Counted from the first letter of the stretch, positions 1-9,283 are shown. The stretch: 57,603 nucleotides of DNA from DAOTWA01 sp034435955 (GCA_034435955.1 DAOTWA010000072.1:1-57603), one strand, 5' to 3'. The notes: generated by a model not told the origin, from the sequence alone. Numbers and translations are program-made.

Positions 1-37
1 TCGCCGCTCCACGAACCGAAGCGATTTACCAGTCCGT

Positions 38-739
38 TTATGGCCGCATATACTGGCTGATCGACAGCGTGGACGGGAATCCCGGCGCGTCACAACGCGG
101 CGCAACCTCCCCCATCGGCGCATCCAGCGACCCGCCGCCTGCCGGCAGAACCAGCCGCACGCTGACCGGACCTGTTCCCGTCTCGCACCAGTTGCCCCAG
201 ACGATGAACACCGAAGCGCTCTGCCCCGGAGCCAGACCGAGCTGCCCGCCGAGGATGGATTGGGCCGCCTGCGTCATCAGCGGAACGGCCGCGGTCTGAG
301 CAGCCGCTTCCTGCGTAGCATTTTCAAGAGCAGCCGGGGAGCAGCCCATGCACATCAGTTGATACCGCACCGTAAGCTCGGCGCCGTCCGCGCCGACCAG
401 GCGTATATCCGGCGGACCCTGCAACACGCAAGTCGTCCGTCCCACGTTGGTGTAGACCGCGCTGCCGGCCAGCGAGCCCGTAGCTCCTTGCACGGCGACG
501 CTGGCGCGCAGGTCTTCCGCCCGGCAAAGCGCGGCGCCCACCGGCGTGGTGGGCGTGGGCGTGGCGGTCGGCTGGGCGGTCAGCGTCCGACTCATCTCCG
601 CCCGATCGGTGGCCTTCTGGTTGACGATGGCCGTCTGCGTGGCATCCGCCCTCCCCTGGCCAGGAGCGCATGCCGCCAGCGCCGCAGTCAGCAGAACGAA
701 ACCAGTTAGACGTTCGCAGAAACCCCGATGAACATTCAT
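38..739 (-). CDS. DUF4232-like lipoprotein
   Basis: Predicted secreted lipoprotein of 233 residues. I chose the internal ATG at 739 because it begins a signal peptide with a lipobox (LAAC, about residue 25); the longer frame to 814 adds 25 residues that do not look like a signal. A Thr/Pro-rich linker (TPTPTT) follows, then a domain with a conserved-looking CRAEDL start, a TNVGRTTC segment and further cysteines, which fits the DUF4232 family (seen in many actinobacterial and Chloroflexota surface proteins, function unknown). It follows ccmD by 109 bp on the same strand and may be the last gene of the ccm transcript, but nothing ties it to haem. The ribosome-binding site is weak. Confidence 0.6.
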   Translation of the reverse strand: MNVHRGFCERLTGFVLLTAALAACAPGQGRADATQTAIVNQKATDRAEMSRTLTAQPTATPTPTTPVGAALCRAEDLRASVAVQGATGSLAGSAVYTNVGRTTCVLQGPPDIRLVGADGAELTVRYQLMCMGCSPAALENATQEAAAQTAAVPLMTQAAQSILGGQLGLAPGQSASVFIVWGNWCETGTGPVSVRLVLPAGGGSLDAPMGEVAPRCDAPGFPSTLSISQYMRP

Positions 740-848
740 GAAGTAAACGATTTCTTTAAAAAGGATAAAAAACCAATCCCGCTCCAGCAAGACCCGTCCG
801 AAAGGCTCTTCCAATACCCTTTGCTGAGCTGCTCTTCGAAAAGCCAGC

Positions 849-1019
849 CTACTTCTCTTTCTTCTCCAGCTCTTCCAGGGTCTGCAAATCTTGCTTCAGA
901 TTGCGCGAACGCAAGACCAGACTGACAAGATAAATGAGCATAAAAGTGAAAATCACCGCGTAGCCAGCGATGAAATACGGCATGGTCGGGGCAGGTTGGT
1001 CAAGAACCGATAAATACAT
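849..1019 (-). CDS. ccmD: CcmD-like small membrane protein
   Basis: A 56-residue protein directly downstream of ccmC with a good ribosome-binding site (AAAGGAGT) 7 bases before the ATG. It has an N-terminal periplasmic segment, one transmembrane helix (about residues 15-37, starting PYFIAGY), then a basic and acidic cytoplasmic tail (LRSRNLKQDL and onward). This is the CcmD layout. In system I cytochrome c maturation, CcmD helps release holo-CcmE from the CcmABC complex. Position after ccmC is the standard gene order. Size, topology and context all agree; sequence identity in this family is always low. Confidence 0.85.
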   Translation of the reverse strand: MYLSVLDQPAPTMPYFIAGYAVIFTFMLIYLVSLVLRSRNLKQDLQTLEELEKKEK

Positions 1020-1032
1020 GCCGGACTCCTTT

Positions 1033-1731
1033 CTATTGGATCAGCTTCAGGCGCAGTTGCTCGACCTTATCGGCCAATTGTCCCAGACGGACTCGGTGCC
1101 AGAACAGGTCGGCAAATACGAACGAGAAGGCCAGCAGGCTGAACATGAACGTCTGCAGCATCTTGGGCGTCATATCGAACGCCCCTTTGGCGCTGGGATC
1201 CTCCCCGCCAATGACGACAGGGTGGATGGTGCGGAAAATGCGGATGGACAGGAACGTTAGCGGCACGCTGATAAAGCCGATGATGGCGTAAACGGCCCCG
1301 AAGCGGGCTCTCCGATCCGGGTCCTCGATGCCGGCGCGCAGCATCAGATAGGCGGCATAGATCAACTCCATGATCGTGGCGGTCGTCAGGCGTGGATCCC
1401 AGGTCCACCATGTGTTCCAGATCGGCCGTGCCCAGATGGACCCGCTCACGATGTTGATCAGCGCGAATACCATGCCGATTTCCACCGCGGCCAGGCCGGC
1501 GATGTCCCATTTATGGTCGCCGGTGCGCAGGTAAATGATGCCGGCGATCATGGCCACCAGGAAACCTAACATGCCCACCCAACCGGCAGAGACGTGGAAA
1601 TAAAACACTTTCTGAACCATTCCCATGACGGCTTCCTCTGGCGCATAGAAGAAGACCATCGCGACCGCTGCCGCGAAAATCACCGCCGTCACCCCATCCA
1701 GGATGGACAGCCAACGCGGTTTCGCTTGCAT
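1033..1731 (-). CDS. ccmC: Haem exporter permease CcmC
   Basis: CcmC is the haem-handling membrane protein of the CcmABCD complex; it presents haem to CcmE on the outer face of the membrane. The 232-residue protein has six hydrophobic segments and the tryptophan-rich WWTWDPRL motif of the haem-handling family, with a histidine in FYFHVSAGW and another in RTIHPVV as likely haem ligands. The start at 1731 (MQAKPRW) is preferred over 1776 because GGAGGTGA lies just upstream and the longer form would overlap ccmB. It sits between ccmB (22-bp gap) and ccmD (13-bp gap). Confidence 0.95.
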   Translation of the reverse strand: MQAKPRWLSILDGVTAVIFAAAVAMVFFYAPEEAVMGMVQKVFYFHVSAGWVGMLGFLVAMIAGIIYLRTGDHKWDIAGLAAVEIGMVFALINIVSGSIWARPIWNTWWTWDPRLTTATIMELIYAAYLMLRAGIEDPDRRARFGAVYAIIGFISVPLTFLSIRIFRTIHPVVIGGEDPSAKGAFDMTPKMLQTFMFSLLAFSFVFADLFWHRVRLGQLADKVEQLRLKLIQ

Positions 1732-1753
1732 ACTCACCTCCAAGACAGATGAA

Positions 1754-2551
1754 TCATTCCTCAACCACATAATCAAAAACCATATACGCTACCGCTACAA
1801 AGATCACATCATACGCTATCAGCAGGTTGATCCACGGCCAGATGTCGGCCATATCCGCCGCCTGCAGGAAGCCGCTGCTGGCTTTCACCGCCGCCACTAC
1901 CACCGGCACCGCCACCGGGAAGAGCAGGATCGGCAGCAGAATGTCGCGCGTGCGCGCCTGAACCGCCATGCTGGCCAGCAGCGTGCCAACCGCTACGTAG
2001 CCAATCGAACCGAGCAGCACCACGCCGATCAATCCTGGCAGCAGGGTGTTGATGTTGTAGAGCAGGCTGTAGACCGGCAGGACGATTGCGGCTACGGTCA
2101 GCATGAACACCAGGTTGCCGAGCGCCTTGCCAAAGTAAATGGCGCTGCGATCCACCGGCGCGAGGAGCAGCCCATCCAGGCAACCGCGATCCTTCTCGAT
2201 CGCCATCGAACGGTTGAGGCCCAGCGTCCCCGCGAAAGCGAAGGTTACCCACAGCACGCCGGCGGTGACATTCGCGCGCGCCTGGGCGTCAAGCTCGAGG
2301 GCAAAATTGAAAATCAAGATCACAAGCAGGGCAAAGACCAGCATGGCCGAGATCATCTCACGGCTGCGCAGCTCCGCCGCCAAATCTTTCCACAGCACGG
2401 CTGCCATGGCGCGCAGAAAGGACGAAGCGCGGCGGTCAGCGGATGCTGCCCGCGTTGCTTCTACCCTGGAGGCAGGAGCCGGTTCCTTAGCACGCTTCAA
2501 AGCTGGCATTTCGGCTGGTTTTTCAGGCGTCAGGATACTTTTAGGCGGCAT
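1754..2551 (-). CDS. ccmB: Haem exporter permease CcmB
   Basis: CcmB is the ABC-2-type membrane subunit that pairs with the CcmA ATPase. The protein (265 residues from the ATG at 2551) has a polar N-terminal extension of about 50 residues, then FLRAMAAVLWKDLAAELRSRE, which is the family start, followed by six hydrophobic helices; the segment GLNRSMAIEKDRGCLDGLLLAP is typical of CcmB. The ATG at 2551 is chosen because AAAGGGG precedes it; the frame is open to 2611 but would run into ccmA. The extension with several Ala/Lys/Glu residues is longer than in proteobacterial CcmB. Confidence 0.93.
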   Translation of the reverse strand: MPPKSILTPEKPAEMPALKRAKEPAPASRVEATRAASADRRASSFLRAMAAVLWKDLAAELRSREMISAMLVFALLVILIFNFALELDAQARANVTAGVLWVTFAFAGTLGLNRSMAIEKDRGCLDGLLLAPVDRSAIYFGKALGNLVFMLTVAAIVLPVYSLLYNINTLLPGLIGVVLLGSIGYVAVGTLLASMAVQARTRDILLPILLFPVAVPVVVAAVKASSGFLQAADMADIWPWINLLIAYDVIFVAVAYMVFDYVVEE

Positions 2552-2564
2552 GCCGCGTCCCCTT

Positions 2565-3278
2565 TCACCCACCTGTCTCCAGCGCCTGACGGTAGAAGGC
2601 CAGCAGCCCATCGCGGGGGAGCTGATCGGCGCGGACCGATGCGACGATGCGTCCCCGCGAGAGTACGTCGAAGCGCGAAGCCAGATCCCCGACGCGCGTC
2701 AGATCATGTGAAGTCATCAACACAGTACGACCGCGCGCAGCGACCTGCCGTAAGACATCATCCAGCATAGCGCAGGCTTCCTGATCCAGCCCGGTATGGG
2801 GTTCATCGAAAAGCATGACTTCCGGGTCGTGTAGCACCGCCCGGCCAATGGCAAGACGTTGTTGCATGCCGCGTGAAAAGGTGCGCACCAGATCGTGGCG
2901 GCGAGCAGACAGGCCAACCAGCGCGAGCACTTCGTCAATGCGCGCCTCCAGACGCGGCACGGCGTACATGCGTCCGTAAAATCTCAGGTTCTCTTCGGCG
3001 CTCAGATCGCCGTACAACAGCGATAGATGCGAGACGACACCCAGCCGCGACCGCACTGCGGCGGCCTGCTCCGGCAGACGGTAGCCAGCCACGCGGACTT
3101 CGCCAAGCGCTGGGCGCGAAAGAGAGGCCAGGATACGCAGCAAGGTCGTCTTTCCAGCCCCGTTGGGTCCGAGGACGGCGACGAAATCTCCCTCGGCCAC
3201 TTCCAGTTCCAGGTCGCGCAAGACGATTTTAGGGCCAAATCGTTTGACCAGGTGGGTGACGCGGATCATCGCCTCCAT
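2565..3278 (-). CDS. ccmA: Haem ABC transporter ATPase CcmA
   Basis: A single nucleotide-binding domain of 237 residues. It has a Walker A GPNGAGKTT (about residues 37-45), an ABC signature in the form SRGMQQR, a Walker B LFDEPHTGLD and a switch histidine in MTSHDL. CcmA powers release of holo-CcmE from the CcmABCD complex. The first ATG (3278) is used; an alternative ATG nine bases in is possible. The gene lies between the dihaem cytochrome (13-bp gap) and ccmB. The sequence alone shows an ABC ATPase; the assignment to CcmA rests on the neighbours. Confidence 0.93.
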   Translation of the reverse strand: MEAMIRVTHLVKRFGPKIVLRDLELEVAEGDFVAVLGPNGAGKTTLLRILASLSRPALGEVRVAGYRLPEQAAAVRSRLGVVSHLSLLYGDLSAEENLRFYGRMYAVPRLEARIDEVLALVGLSARRHDLVRTFSRGMQQRLAIGRAVLHDPEVMLFDEPHTGLDQEACAMLDDVLRQVAARGRTVLMTSHDLTRVGDLASRFDVLSRGRIVASVRADQLPRDGLLAFYRQALETGG

Positions 3279-3291
3279 AGCCGACAGCTTT

Positions 3292-5283
3292 CTACTTCTC
3301 GCTCTGGCGGTTATAGATCGCGACCAGTTGCGCCTTCAACTCGGCGCGCCGCTCGCGGTAGGCTTCCTCGGGCAGCTTGCCGGCGCGGTAGAGATCGTCC
3401 AGCGCGGCAATGGCGTCCATCAGCGCCTCGGCCGTTTCTCCGCCCTCTTCTCCCGTGCTCAGGCCTTCACCCGCAGCCGCCGCAGCCAGCTTCGGTCGCC
3501 GCGCTAGGTACAACCACGTCCCGGCTACGATCAGCGCCACGGCAAAGATTGCCAGGCCGATCAGTAAATTCGTGCTCGGACTGTCGGCCGCGCCGCCGGC
3601 CGAACCGCTGGGTTTCCCTGACAACGTCAGCGCCAGGGCCGATCCGGCCGCCAGATCGCTTCCAGTGTACATGTGGAAACTCATACCCTGTACGCTCTGA
3701 TTGCCGGCATCTTGAAGTTGGCTGCTGGCCAGGCGCACGCCCGAATCCTCAAGGAAAACGACCACGTTGCTGACCGGCAGGGTCAGCGGCAGGTTGACAT
3801 CCAGCTTCTTGTCATAGAGCAGATCGAAGGCGAACAGCACCTGGTGCTGGTTGTCGCCCGGCTGGACCGGTTCAGTGTCGCCGAAACCGTTTTGGGTGGC
3901 CACGTAGCGCTGGCCAATGGTGCTGTCCTGGAATTGCAGGTTGCTGGCTCCCTGCGGTAGATCGAAAGTCAGCACCGGCTGACCGGGTTTGGACGCTACC
4001 ACCATCTTGTTCGTCGGATTCGAGATGATGTACAGTTCGACCACCTGGAGAATGCCCGGCTTGGAGAAGTCGAGGAACACGTGCAGACGGTCGACGCTCA
4101 ACGCCGAGGCATCCGTGGTCGGCTCATAAACGGTGACCGGCAAATCCAGGTCGGCGCCGCCGGCCGGCGGATGGCCTACGTCAGAGCTGAAGGTCGCATC
4201 TTTATAGATCACCGTTACGACGAAGACGCGCCCCGCGGGCATGGCAACGTTATCGAATTCAAAACTGCCATCCGCGGCCACGGGAGCGGATTGGGAGAAA
4301 GCCACCTGCATGTTATCGTAGCCCTGCAGGGTGGCCTGCAGGCCCGTCGGCAGCGACCCGCCCGAACCGTTGGTGATCTTACCCTTCACGCTGCCTATCC
4401 CGGCGGTTGGCGTCACGCTGGATGCCGCCTGCGGGGTTCCATTTTCTGCTCCGTTGGTGGGAGCGCCACCGCCCGCCGCTCCCGTCGCGGTGGCCGTCAT
4501 GCCTGCAGCCGGGGAAGTTGATTGGAGACCAGTCGGCTGGGGGGTGGCATTGGCGAGCGCCAGTTGACCACCGCTCGGGGGGAAAGTGAATGAGCGCACA
4601 TAACTGACCACCGCCCAGCGCTGGTCTGCGCTCAGCTTATCGGAGTAGGCTGGCATGTCCGGTGAAACGCCGTCGCTGACCGTCTGGAAAAGCTGCTGGT
4701 CGGAAAGCTGGGCCATGACCGACTGGTCGGCCAGCCGGGCTGGCGGATTGGCCAGGCTCTTCGCTTGAGGGCCGTCGCCTTTCCCCTGCGGGCCGTGGCA
4801 GCCAGCGCACTGCTGCTGGTAGATCTGGGCGCCTTGCTGAATGAGGGCGGTTGGACGGCTCAGGCTGTACACATAAGCCAGCACGTCCCAGATTTGTTGG
4901 TCGTCCAGGCTGGCGGAAAACCCGGGCATGAATTGGTTCAGGTTGCCCTGGCTGACGATGGCAAACCATTCGGCCGGCGCAGCCTGGCGGGCCAGGTCGG
5001 CGCTGCCAATGGCAGCCGGCTGATTGGGGAGCTGGGCGGCCTGCGGACCATCGCCCAGGCCCTGTTGACCGTGGCAGGGAGCGCACTTCTGTGCGTAAAT
5101 GGCCGCTCCCGCCTGTTCGTTAGGCGGCACCAGTGGATAATTGGCGTTCACCGCCGAGGCAGGTGGAGGCGTGGGCGACTTATAGTTCGGCGGAGGGGTG
5201 ATATCTTCGGCCAGCGAACAGGCTGCCAAGGCCAGACTGGCCAGCAGGGTAAAGGGGAGGATCAGCTTGCGAGAGAAGGACAT
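3292..5283 (-). CDS. Dihaem cytochrome c lipoprotein, membrane-anchored
   Basis: A 663-residue lipoprotein (lipobox LAAC, Cys22) with two cytochrome c domains in its N-terminal third: CAPCH at about residues 67-71 and CAGCH at about 158-162, each followed by GPQ/GDGPQ loops and a distal methionine in MPGF and MPAY. A Thr/Ala-rich linker leads to a long beta-rich region of unknown fold (about 290-580), a transmembrane helix, and a C-terminal DDLYRAGKLPEEAYRERRAE segment that resembles a SHOCT or cytochrome-biogenesis short domain. It lies inside the ccm cluster between ccmA and the zinc-ribbon gene, so it may be a dedicated electron carrier. No strong ribosome-binding site is visible. Confidence 0.85.
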   Translation of the reverse strand: MSFSRKLILPFTLLASLALAACSLAEDITPPPNYKSPTPPPASAVNANYPLVPPNEQAGAAIYAQKCAPCHGQQGLGDGPQAAQLPNQPAAIGSADLARQAAPAEWFAIVSQGNLNQFMPGFSASLDDQQIWDVLAYVYSLSRPTALIQQGAQIYQQQCAGCHGPQGKGDGPQAKSLANPPARLADQSVMAQLSDQQLFQTVSDGVSPDMPAYSDKLSADQRWAVVSYVRSFTFPPSGGQLALANATPQPTGLQSTSPAAGMTATATGAAGGGAPTNGAENGTPQAASSVTPTAGIGSVKGKITNGSGGSLPTGLQATLQGYDNMQVAFSQSAPVAADGSFEFDNVAMPAGRVFVVTVIYKDATFSSDVGHPPAGGADLDLPVTVYEPTTDASALSVDRLHVFLDFSKPGILQVVELYIISNPTNKMVVASKPGQPVLTFDLPQGASNLQFQDSTIGQRYVATQNGFGDTEPVQPGDNQHQVLFAFDLLYDKKLDVNLPLTLPVSNVVVFLEDSGVRLASSQLQDAGNQSVQGMSFHMYTGSDLAAGSALALTLSGKPSGSAGGAADSPSTNLLIGLAIFAVALIVAGTWLYLARRPKLAAAAAGEGLSTGEEGGETAEALMDAIAALDDLYRAGKLPEEAYRERRAELKAQLVAIYNRQSEK

Positions 5284-5314
5284 GAGGAGATCGTAGAGAA
5301 TAAGATGATTTTCC

Positions 5315-5878
5315 TTAAGCTCGACTCAAGGGGTTCCCGCATTTTGGGCAAAAACGATCGGTCTTCTGCACTGGGCGGCCGCATTTTGGGCAGAAACCCG
5401 CCGCACTCTCCTGGCGCTGGCTCCGCCGGGCGGAGATCAGACGCTCCAGCTCATCATCGGCCAGCGGGCCGCCGGCCATTGCAGGGGCCAGAGCCGGCGC
5501 CGTTCGTCGTGCGGCCTCGACCCGCCGGGCTGCCACGGCTGCCTCGATGCGCTCTTCGACCGTCTGAGTATGGATCTCCTCCTGAAGGGCGTCGATCTGA
5601 CGCAACAGCTCTGCGCCCTTGTGCAGCAGCGCCTCTCGCTGGAATGAATATTCTTCCTCGGGTATTTTGGCTAATGCATAATCAAAGTCCAGCTCCTGGA
5701 TCGTGTTTAGCACGCGATCCTGCTCTGCCAAAAGAGACGAGCGCAGGTGTTCTTTCTCCGCCACAGCCCGAGCTTCCCGGCCATTGTGCTCCGACCTTCC
5801 CTGCAGGAATGGACGGCTGACAAATATTGCCGCCAGCAGAGCCACCGCCAGAATTAAGAAGACAGATCCGATATCCAT
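5315..5878 (-). CDS. CcmI-like protein with zinc ribbon
   Basis: A 187-residue protein with an N-terminal transmembrane helix, a coiled-coil region and a C-terminal zinc ribbon made of two CPKCG knuckles (CPKCGRPV and CPKCGNPL). The segment IQELDFDYALAKIPEEEY is shared with CcmI-like proteins found in ccm clusters. A zinc ribbon after a coiled coil suggests a cytoplasmic or interfacial adaptor. The start has a clear AAAGGAG six bases upstream. It sits between ccmG (8 bp) and the dihaem cytochrome gene, so it is probably a cytochrome assembly factor. The exact role is not established here. Confidence 0.75.
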   Translation of the reverse strand: MDIGSVFLILAVALLAAIFVSRPFLQGRSEHNGREARAVAEKEHLRSSLLAEQDRVLNTIQELDFDYALAKIPEEEYSFQREALLHKGAELLRQIDALQEEIHTQTVEERIEAAVAARRVEAARRTAPALAPAMAGGPLADDELERLISARRSQRQESAAGFCPKCGRPVQKTDRFCPKCGNPLSRA

Positions 5879-5886
5879 AAACTCCT

Positions 5887-6471
5887 TTACTGCATCCGTG
5901 GATCGCTGCGCACCTGCTCGATAGCGCTCTTCACCTGATCCAGCGATTCGAAGCCGCCGATCAACGCATATCCCAGCTTGCCATTTGGCCCGAGGATGTA
6001 GTTCTCCGGGACGCCGCGGATGCGGAAGGTCTGGGCGATGCGCGTACCCAGATCCGGCCCGTTAATGTAGGTGATATTGTACGCGGCCATGAATGCCCGT
6101 GCTTCAGGTTCTGTGTCGACGTAATCCACACCCAGAAAAACCACCTGGCCGCTGTCCTTGTATTCCTGCCAGGCGCTTTCCAGGATGGGCGCCTCGGTCT
6201 TGCAGGGGTCACACCACGAGGCCCAGAAATTGATCAAGATGATCTTTCCTTTCAGGTCAGCCGTGTGGATTTGCTGGCCGTTGAAGGTGGTCAACGTCAA
6301 TGGCGGGACGGGCTGCCCCACCGCGATCGGTCCCTGTTGGGTGCGCTTCAACCCCAACCCGATGATCGCCAGAAAGCCCAGCAAAAGGATGAAAGCCAGG
6401 ACGACCGCCCAGGCCGGTAGACTGCGGGTTGCGCGCACGGCCGGTGTTCTTTCGGTTGTCACTTCAGCCAT
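5887..6471 (-). CDS. ccmG: Thiol-disulfide oxidoreductase CcmG/TlpA type
   Basis: A membrane-anchored thioredoxin-fold protein of 194 residues. One transmembrane helix (about residues 22-40) precedes a TlpA/CcmG domain with the active site WASWCDPC (Cys87 and Cys90) and the downstream cis-proline loop in RIRGVPENYIL. In cytochrome c maturation, CcmG keeps apocytochrome CxxCH thiols reduced together with CcmH. AGGAGATCGT precedes the ATG. It lies directly after ccmH (8-bp gap), as in other system I loci. Confidence 0.92.
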   Translation of the reverse strand: MAEVTTERTPAVRATRSLPAWAVVLAFILLLGFLAIIGLGLKRTQQGPIAVGQPVPPLTLTTFNGQQIHTADLKGKIILINFWASWCDPCKTEAPILESAWQEYKDSGQVVFLGVDYVDTEPEARAFMAAYNITYINGPDLGTRIAQTFRIRGVPENYILGPNGKLGYALIGGFESLDQVKSAIEQVRSDPRMQ

Positions 6472-6479
6472 ACGATCTC

Positions 6480-6998
6480 CTATGCTTGCTCACGTTTGCG
6501 CAGCTCCTCTTCCACCCGGCGCAGGTACTCATCATCCAGGGAAAGCGGCTGCGGGGTCGCCGGCGGTGGACCCAGCGGAGTTGCCGCCGCGCCCGCAGGA
6601 CGAGAGCCGCGCAGCACCCGGTAGACCAGATAGACCCCGCCGAGGATGAACAGCGGCGGCAGGATGTAAACCAACCAGTTTAATCCGCGGCGCGGCGGTG
6701 CAGCGAGAACCCGTTCACCGTATTGGGCGACGAAATAATTCTTGATCTGCTGCTCGGACCAGCCCGCCGCCAGTTTCTCACGGATCAGCTCGCGCCATTG
6801 AGCGCAGGCTTGGGTTGGACACACATCCAGAGGGACGTTTTCGCAAACCGGGCAGTACAGTTGGTGAGCGATCGCGTTTACCTGGTCGTCAGACGGGGTA
6901 GGTTGCTGGGCTAACACGTGTGAGGTGAACACGAACGCGAGCGCCAGCGTCAATCCAAGCACAGCCAATGCGATGATTTCCCTTCGTGATTTCAACAT
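6480..6998 (-). CDS. ccmH: Cytochrome c maturation protein CcmH
   Basis: CcmH is the thiol-reducing, apocytochrome-binding component of the haem ligation step. The protein (172 residues from the ATG at 6998, with GGGGTGGAG upstream) has a signal or anchor helix, the redox motif CPVC (Cys49, Cys52), a second pair Cys60/Cys65 (VCPTQAC), the LAAGWSEQQI helix region typical of CcmH, and a second transmembrane helix (about 90-115). The frame also opens at a GTG (7043) overlapping the ccmF stop, but the internal ATG has the better ribosome-binding site and signal. The extra cysteine pair is unlike E. coli CcmH. Confidence 0.9.
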   Translation of the reverse strand: MLKSRREIIALAVLGLTLALAFVFTSHVLAQQPTPSDDQVNAIAHQLYCPVCENVPLDVCPTQACAQWRELIREKLAAGWSEQQIKNYFVAQYGERVLAAPPRRGLNWLVYILPPLFILGGVYLVYRVLRGSRPAGAAATPLGPPPATPQPLSLDDEYLRRVEEELRKREQA

Positions 6999-7039
6999 TG
7001 CGATACTCCACCCCGGTTCATACCGTCCAATTCTCCGGT

Positions 7040-9100
7040 TCACGCCCTCGCCGGCGCCGTTGCACGGCGCTTCACCCGCTCAATCGCCGCCTCGGGATCA
7101 GGCTCCGGCCAGGCGGCCACCAGCGTGCCCAGGATGAATACGATGCCGCCCAGCCACATCCAAAGCACCAACGGGTTGTGGTAGACCTTGAAGGTTGCAC
7201 CCTGCGCGCTGATTGGTTGCCAATCCACCAGAATAACATAGATATCATCTGCGAGCGTGGTGCGCAGGCCAGGAATGGTCATAGGCTGTTGGGATTCGTA
7301 ATAATAATCGCGCCTCGGATGCAGCTCGGCCAGGAAGCGGCCATCTTTAGATACGCTCACCCCCGCACGGGCCACGTTGCGGTTGTCATTGGTGTCGAAC
7401 ACAGCCAGGGAGTTGTAGGTGATCGTGTAACCGTCGAGCTGCAACGATTGGCCCTGCTTCAGTGTGCCCTGCGTCTGGGTTTGGAACATATCGATGCCGA
7501 TCACGCCAAGCGCCATCATGATCACGCCCAGGTGGATGATGTACCCACCATAGCGCCGGCGATTGCGCGCGGCCAGATGCCAGAGAGCCGCGAGCAGGTT
7601 TTCCCGCGTGGCTCGTCTGCGCGCCAGAACCGCCCGCCCGTACTCGTACAAAGTTACCGAGCCAACGAAGGCCACCAGCCAGAAGCCGAGCAAGGCAGCC
7701 CACAAAGTCACCTTCAACCAAAAGGCCGCCACCGCCAACAGTACGAGCGAAAAAACCAATGGCTTAAGGATATGACGACCCAATAATTTCATTGAAGAAT
7801 GGCCCCAGGCCGATAGCGGGGCGATGCCCATCAGCAGCAACAGACCGGCGAAAAGGGGGCCGGTGGTGCTCTGGTAGAACGGCGGGCCTACGGTCACCTT
7901 TTGGCCGGTGAACAGTTCGGAAATCAGCGGGTAAATCACCCCCCAGAAACATACCGCCAGGATGCTCATGAAAAGCAGATTGTTCAGCAGGAAGAGGGAT
8001 TCGCGGCTGAGCAGCGAGTTCATCTCCCCTTCGGAGCGCAAATCATTCCAGCGGTACAGCAACAACGCCAGCGAAATAATGAAGGTTAAGCCGATGAATC
8101 CGAAGAAAAGCGGGCCGATAGAGCTCTGCGCAAAAGCGTGCACCGAAGAAAGCACTCCGGAACGCGTCAGGAAAGTGCCAAAAATGACCAGATCATAGGT
8201 CAGGATGATCAGGATCATGTTCCAGCGTTTCATCAGCCCGCGCTTTTCCTGGATCATCACCGAATGCAGAAACGCCGTGCCGCTCAACCAGGGCATGAGC
8301 GCGGCGATTTCGACCGGATCCCATCCCCAGTAGCCTCCCCAACCAAGCACATCGTAAGCCCAGCGCATACCCAGCACCAGGCCGATGGAAAGGAACAGCC
8401 AAGCCACCAGTGTCCAACGCCGCGTCAGGCGAATCCAGCGGTCATCCGTGCGCCCGGTCACCAGCGCGGCGATCGCGAACGAATAGGGGATCACGAAAGA
8501 GACAAAGCCCAGGTAGAGCATGGGCGGATGGGCGATCATTCCTGGGTGGCGTAGCAGGGGATTTAGGCCGTTCCCATCCGGCGGAATCAGCGCGGTGGCG
8601 CCGGCCGGAGGGATCATCGCGATGACCGTCTGTCCGCCGGGCGTCTGCCAGTAGCGCGCGAACGGGTTCTCGACGAAGATCACCAGACCCAGGAAGAAGG
8701 TCAGCGTCACAAGCGCTACAATGATCACCCAGGGCAAGAACTCGCGGTCACGCTCCCATTTGCGCAGGGTCACCGCCGAAGCAAACGAGGACATCAGCCA
8801 GGACCAGAAGACCAGCGAGCCTTCCTGCCCTCCCCACAGGGCGGTGATCTTCAGGTACAACGGCATACTGCGGCTGGTGACCTGGTAGACGAAATTGACC
8901 TGAAACTGGTTGGTCAATAGCAGAACAATCAGGCTGAGTGCGGAGAGGGTGATCAGCGGCCAGGTTAGCATCATGGCCGCGCGAGCGCTGTCCACCCAGG
9001 TGGGTGACTTGCGATGGATGCCCCATACGGCTGCACCGATCCCATACAGTGATAAGAGGAAGGTTATGACCAGAACGCCAAATCCGAAATTAGCGAGCAT
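7040..9100 (-). CDS. ccmF: Haem lyase CcmF
   Basis: CcmF joins haem from CcmE to apocytochrome thiols. The 686-residue protein has many transmembrane helices, the haem-handling motif WGGYWGWDPVE flanked by histidines, the WGGQEGSLVFW segment and a large extracytoplasmic domain before the last helix. Length and motifs match the family. The ATG at 9100 (after GAGGTGT) is preferred over the TTG at 9103. A 183-bp gap separates it from ccmE upstream; no further ORF or clear terminator is visible in that gap, so co-transcription is plausible. Confidence 0.96.
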   Translation of the reverse strand: MLANFGFGVLVITFLLSLYGIGAAVWGIHRKSPTWVDSARAAMMLTWPLITLSALSLIVLLLTNQFQVNFVYQVTSRSMPLYLKITALWGGQEGSLVFWSWLMSSFASAVTLRKWERDREFLPWVIIVALVTLTFFLGLVIFVENPFARYWQTPGGQTVIAMIPPAGATALIPPDGNGLNPLLRHPGMIAHPPMLYLGFVSFVIPYSFAIAALVTGRTDDRWIRLTRRWTLVAWLFLSIGLVLGMRWAYDVLGWGGYWGWDPVEIAALMPWLSGTAFLHSVMIQEKRGLMKRWNMILIILTYDLVIFGTFLTRSGVLSSVHAFAQSSIGPLFFGFIGLTFIISLALLLYRWNDLRSEGEMNSLLSRESLFLLNNLLFMSILAVCFWGVIYPLISELFTGQKVTVGPPFYQSTTGPLFAGLLLLMGIAPLSAWGHSSMKLLGRHILKPLVFSLVLLAVAAFWLKVTLWAALLGFWLVAFVGSVTLYEYGRAVLARRRATRENLLAALWHLAARNRRRYGGYIIHLGVIMMALGVIGIDMFQTQTQGTLKQGQSLQLDGYTITYNSLAVFDTNDNRNVARAGVSVSKDGRFLAELHPRRDYYYESQQPMTIPGLRTTLADDIYVILVDWQPISAQGATFKVYHNPLVLWMWLGGIVFILGTLVAAWPEPDPEAAIERVKRRATAPARA

Positions 9101-9283
9101 CAAGACACCTCGTTGTTAACTTTGACCCACAAGAACTCAGGGGGCGCAATGCTTCATAGACAACCGGCCCTTCCAATGACATGAAGGAGCCAAAAGCTTC
9201 TATCCACAGACACCCCTCATACCGGTAACAGCGGGCATCTGTCGCACAGATTGGAGGATCGATAAACCGGCCGGCAGATCGGT

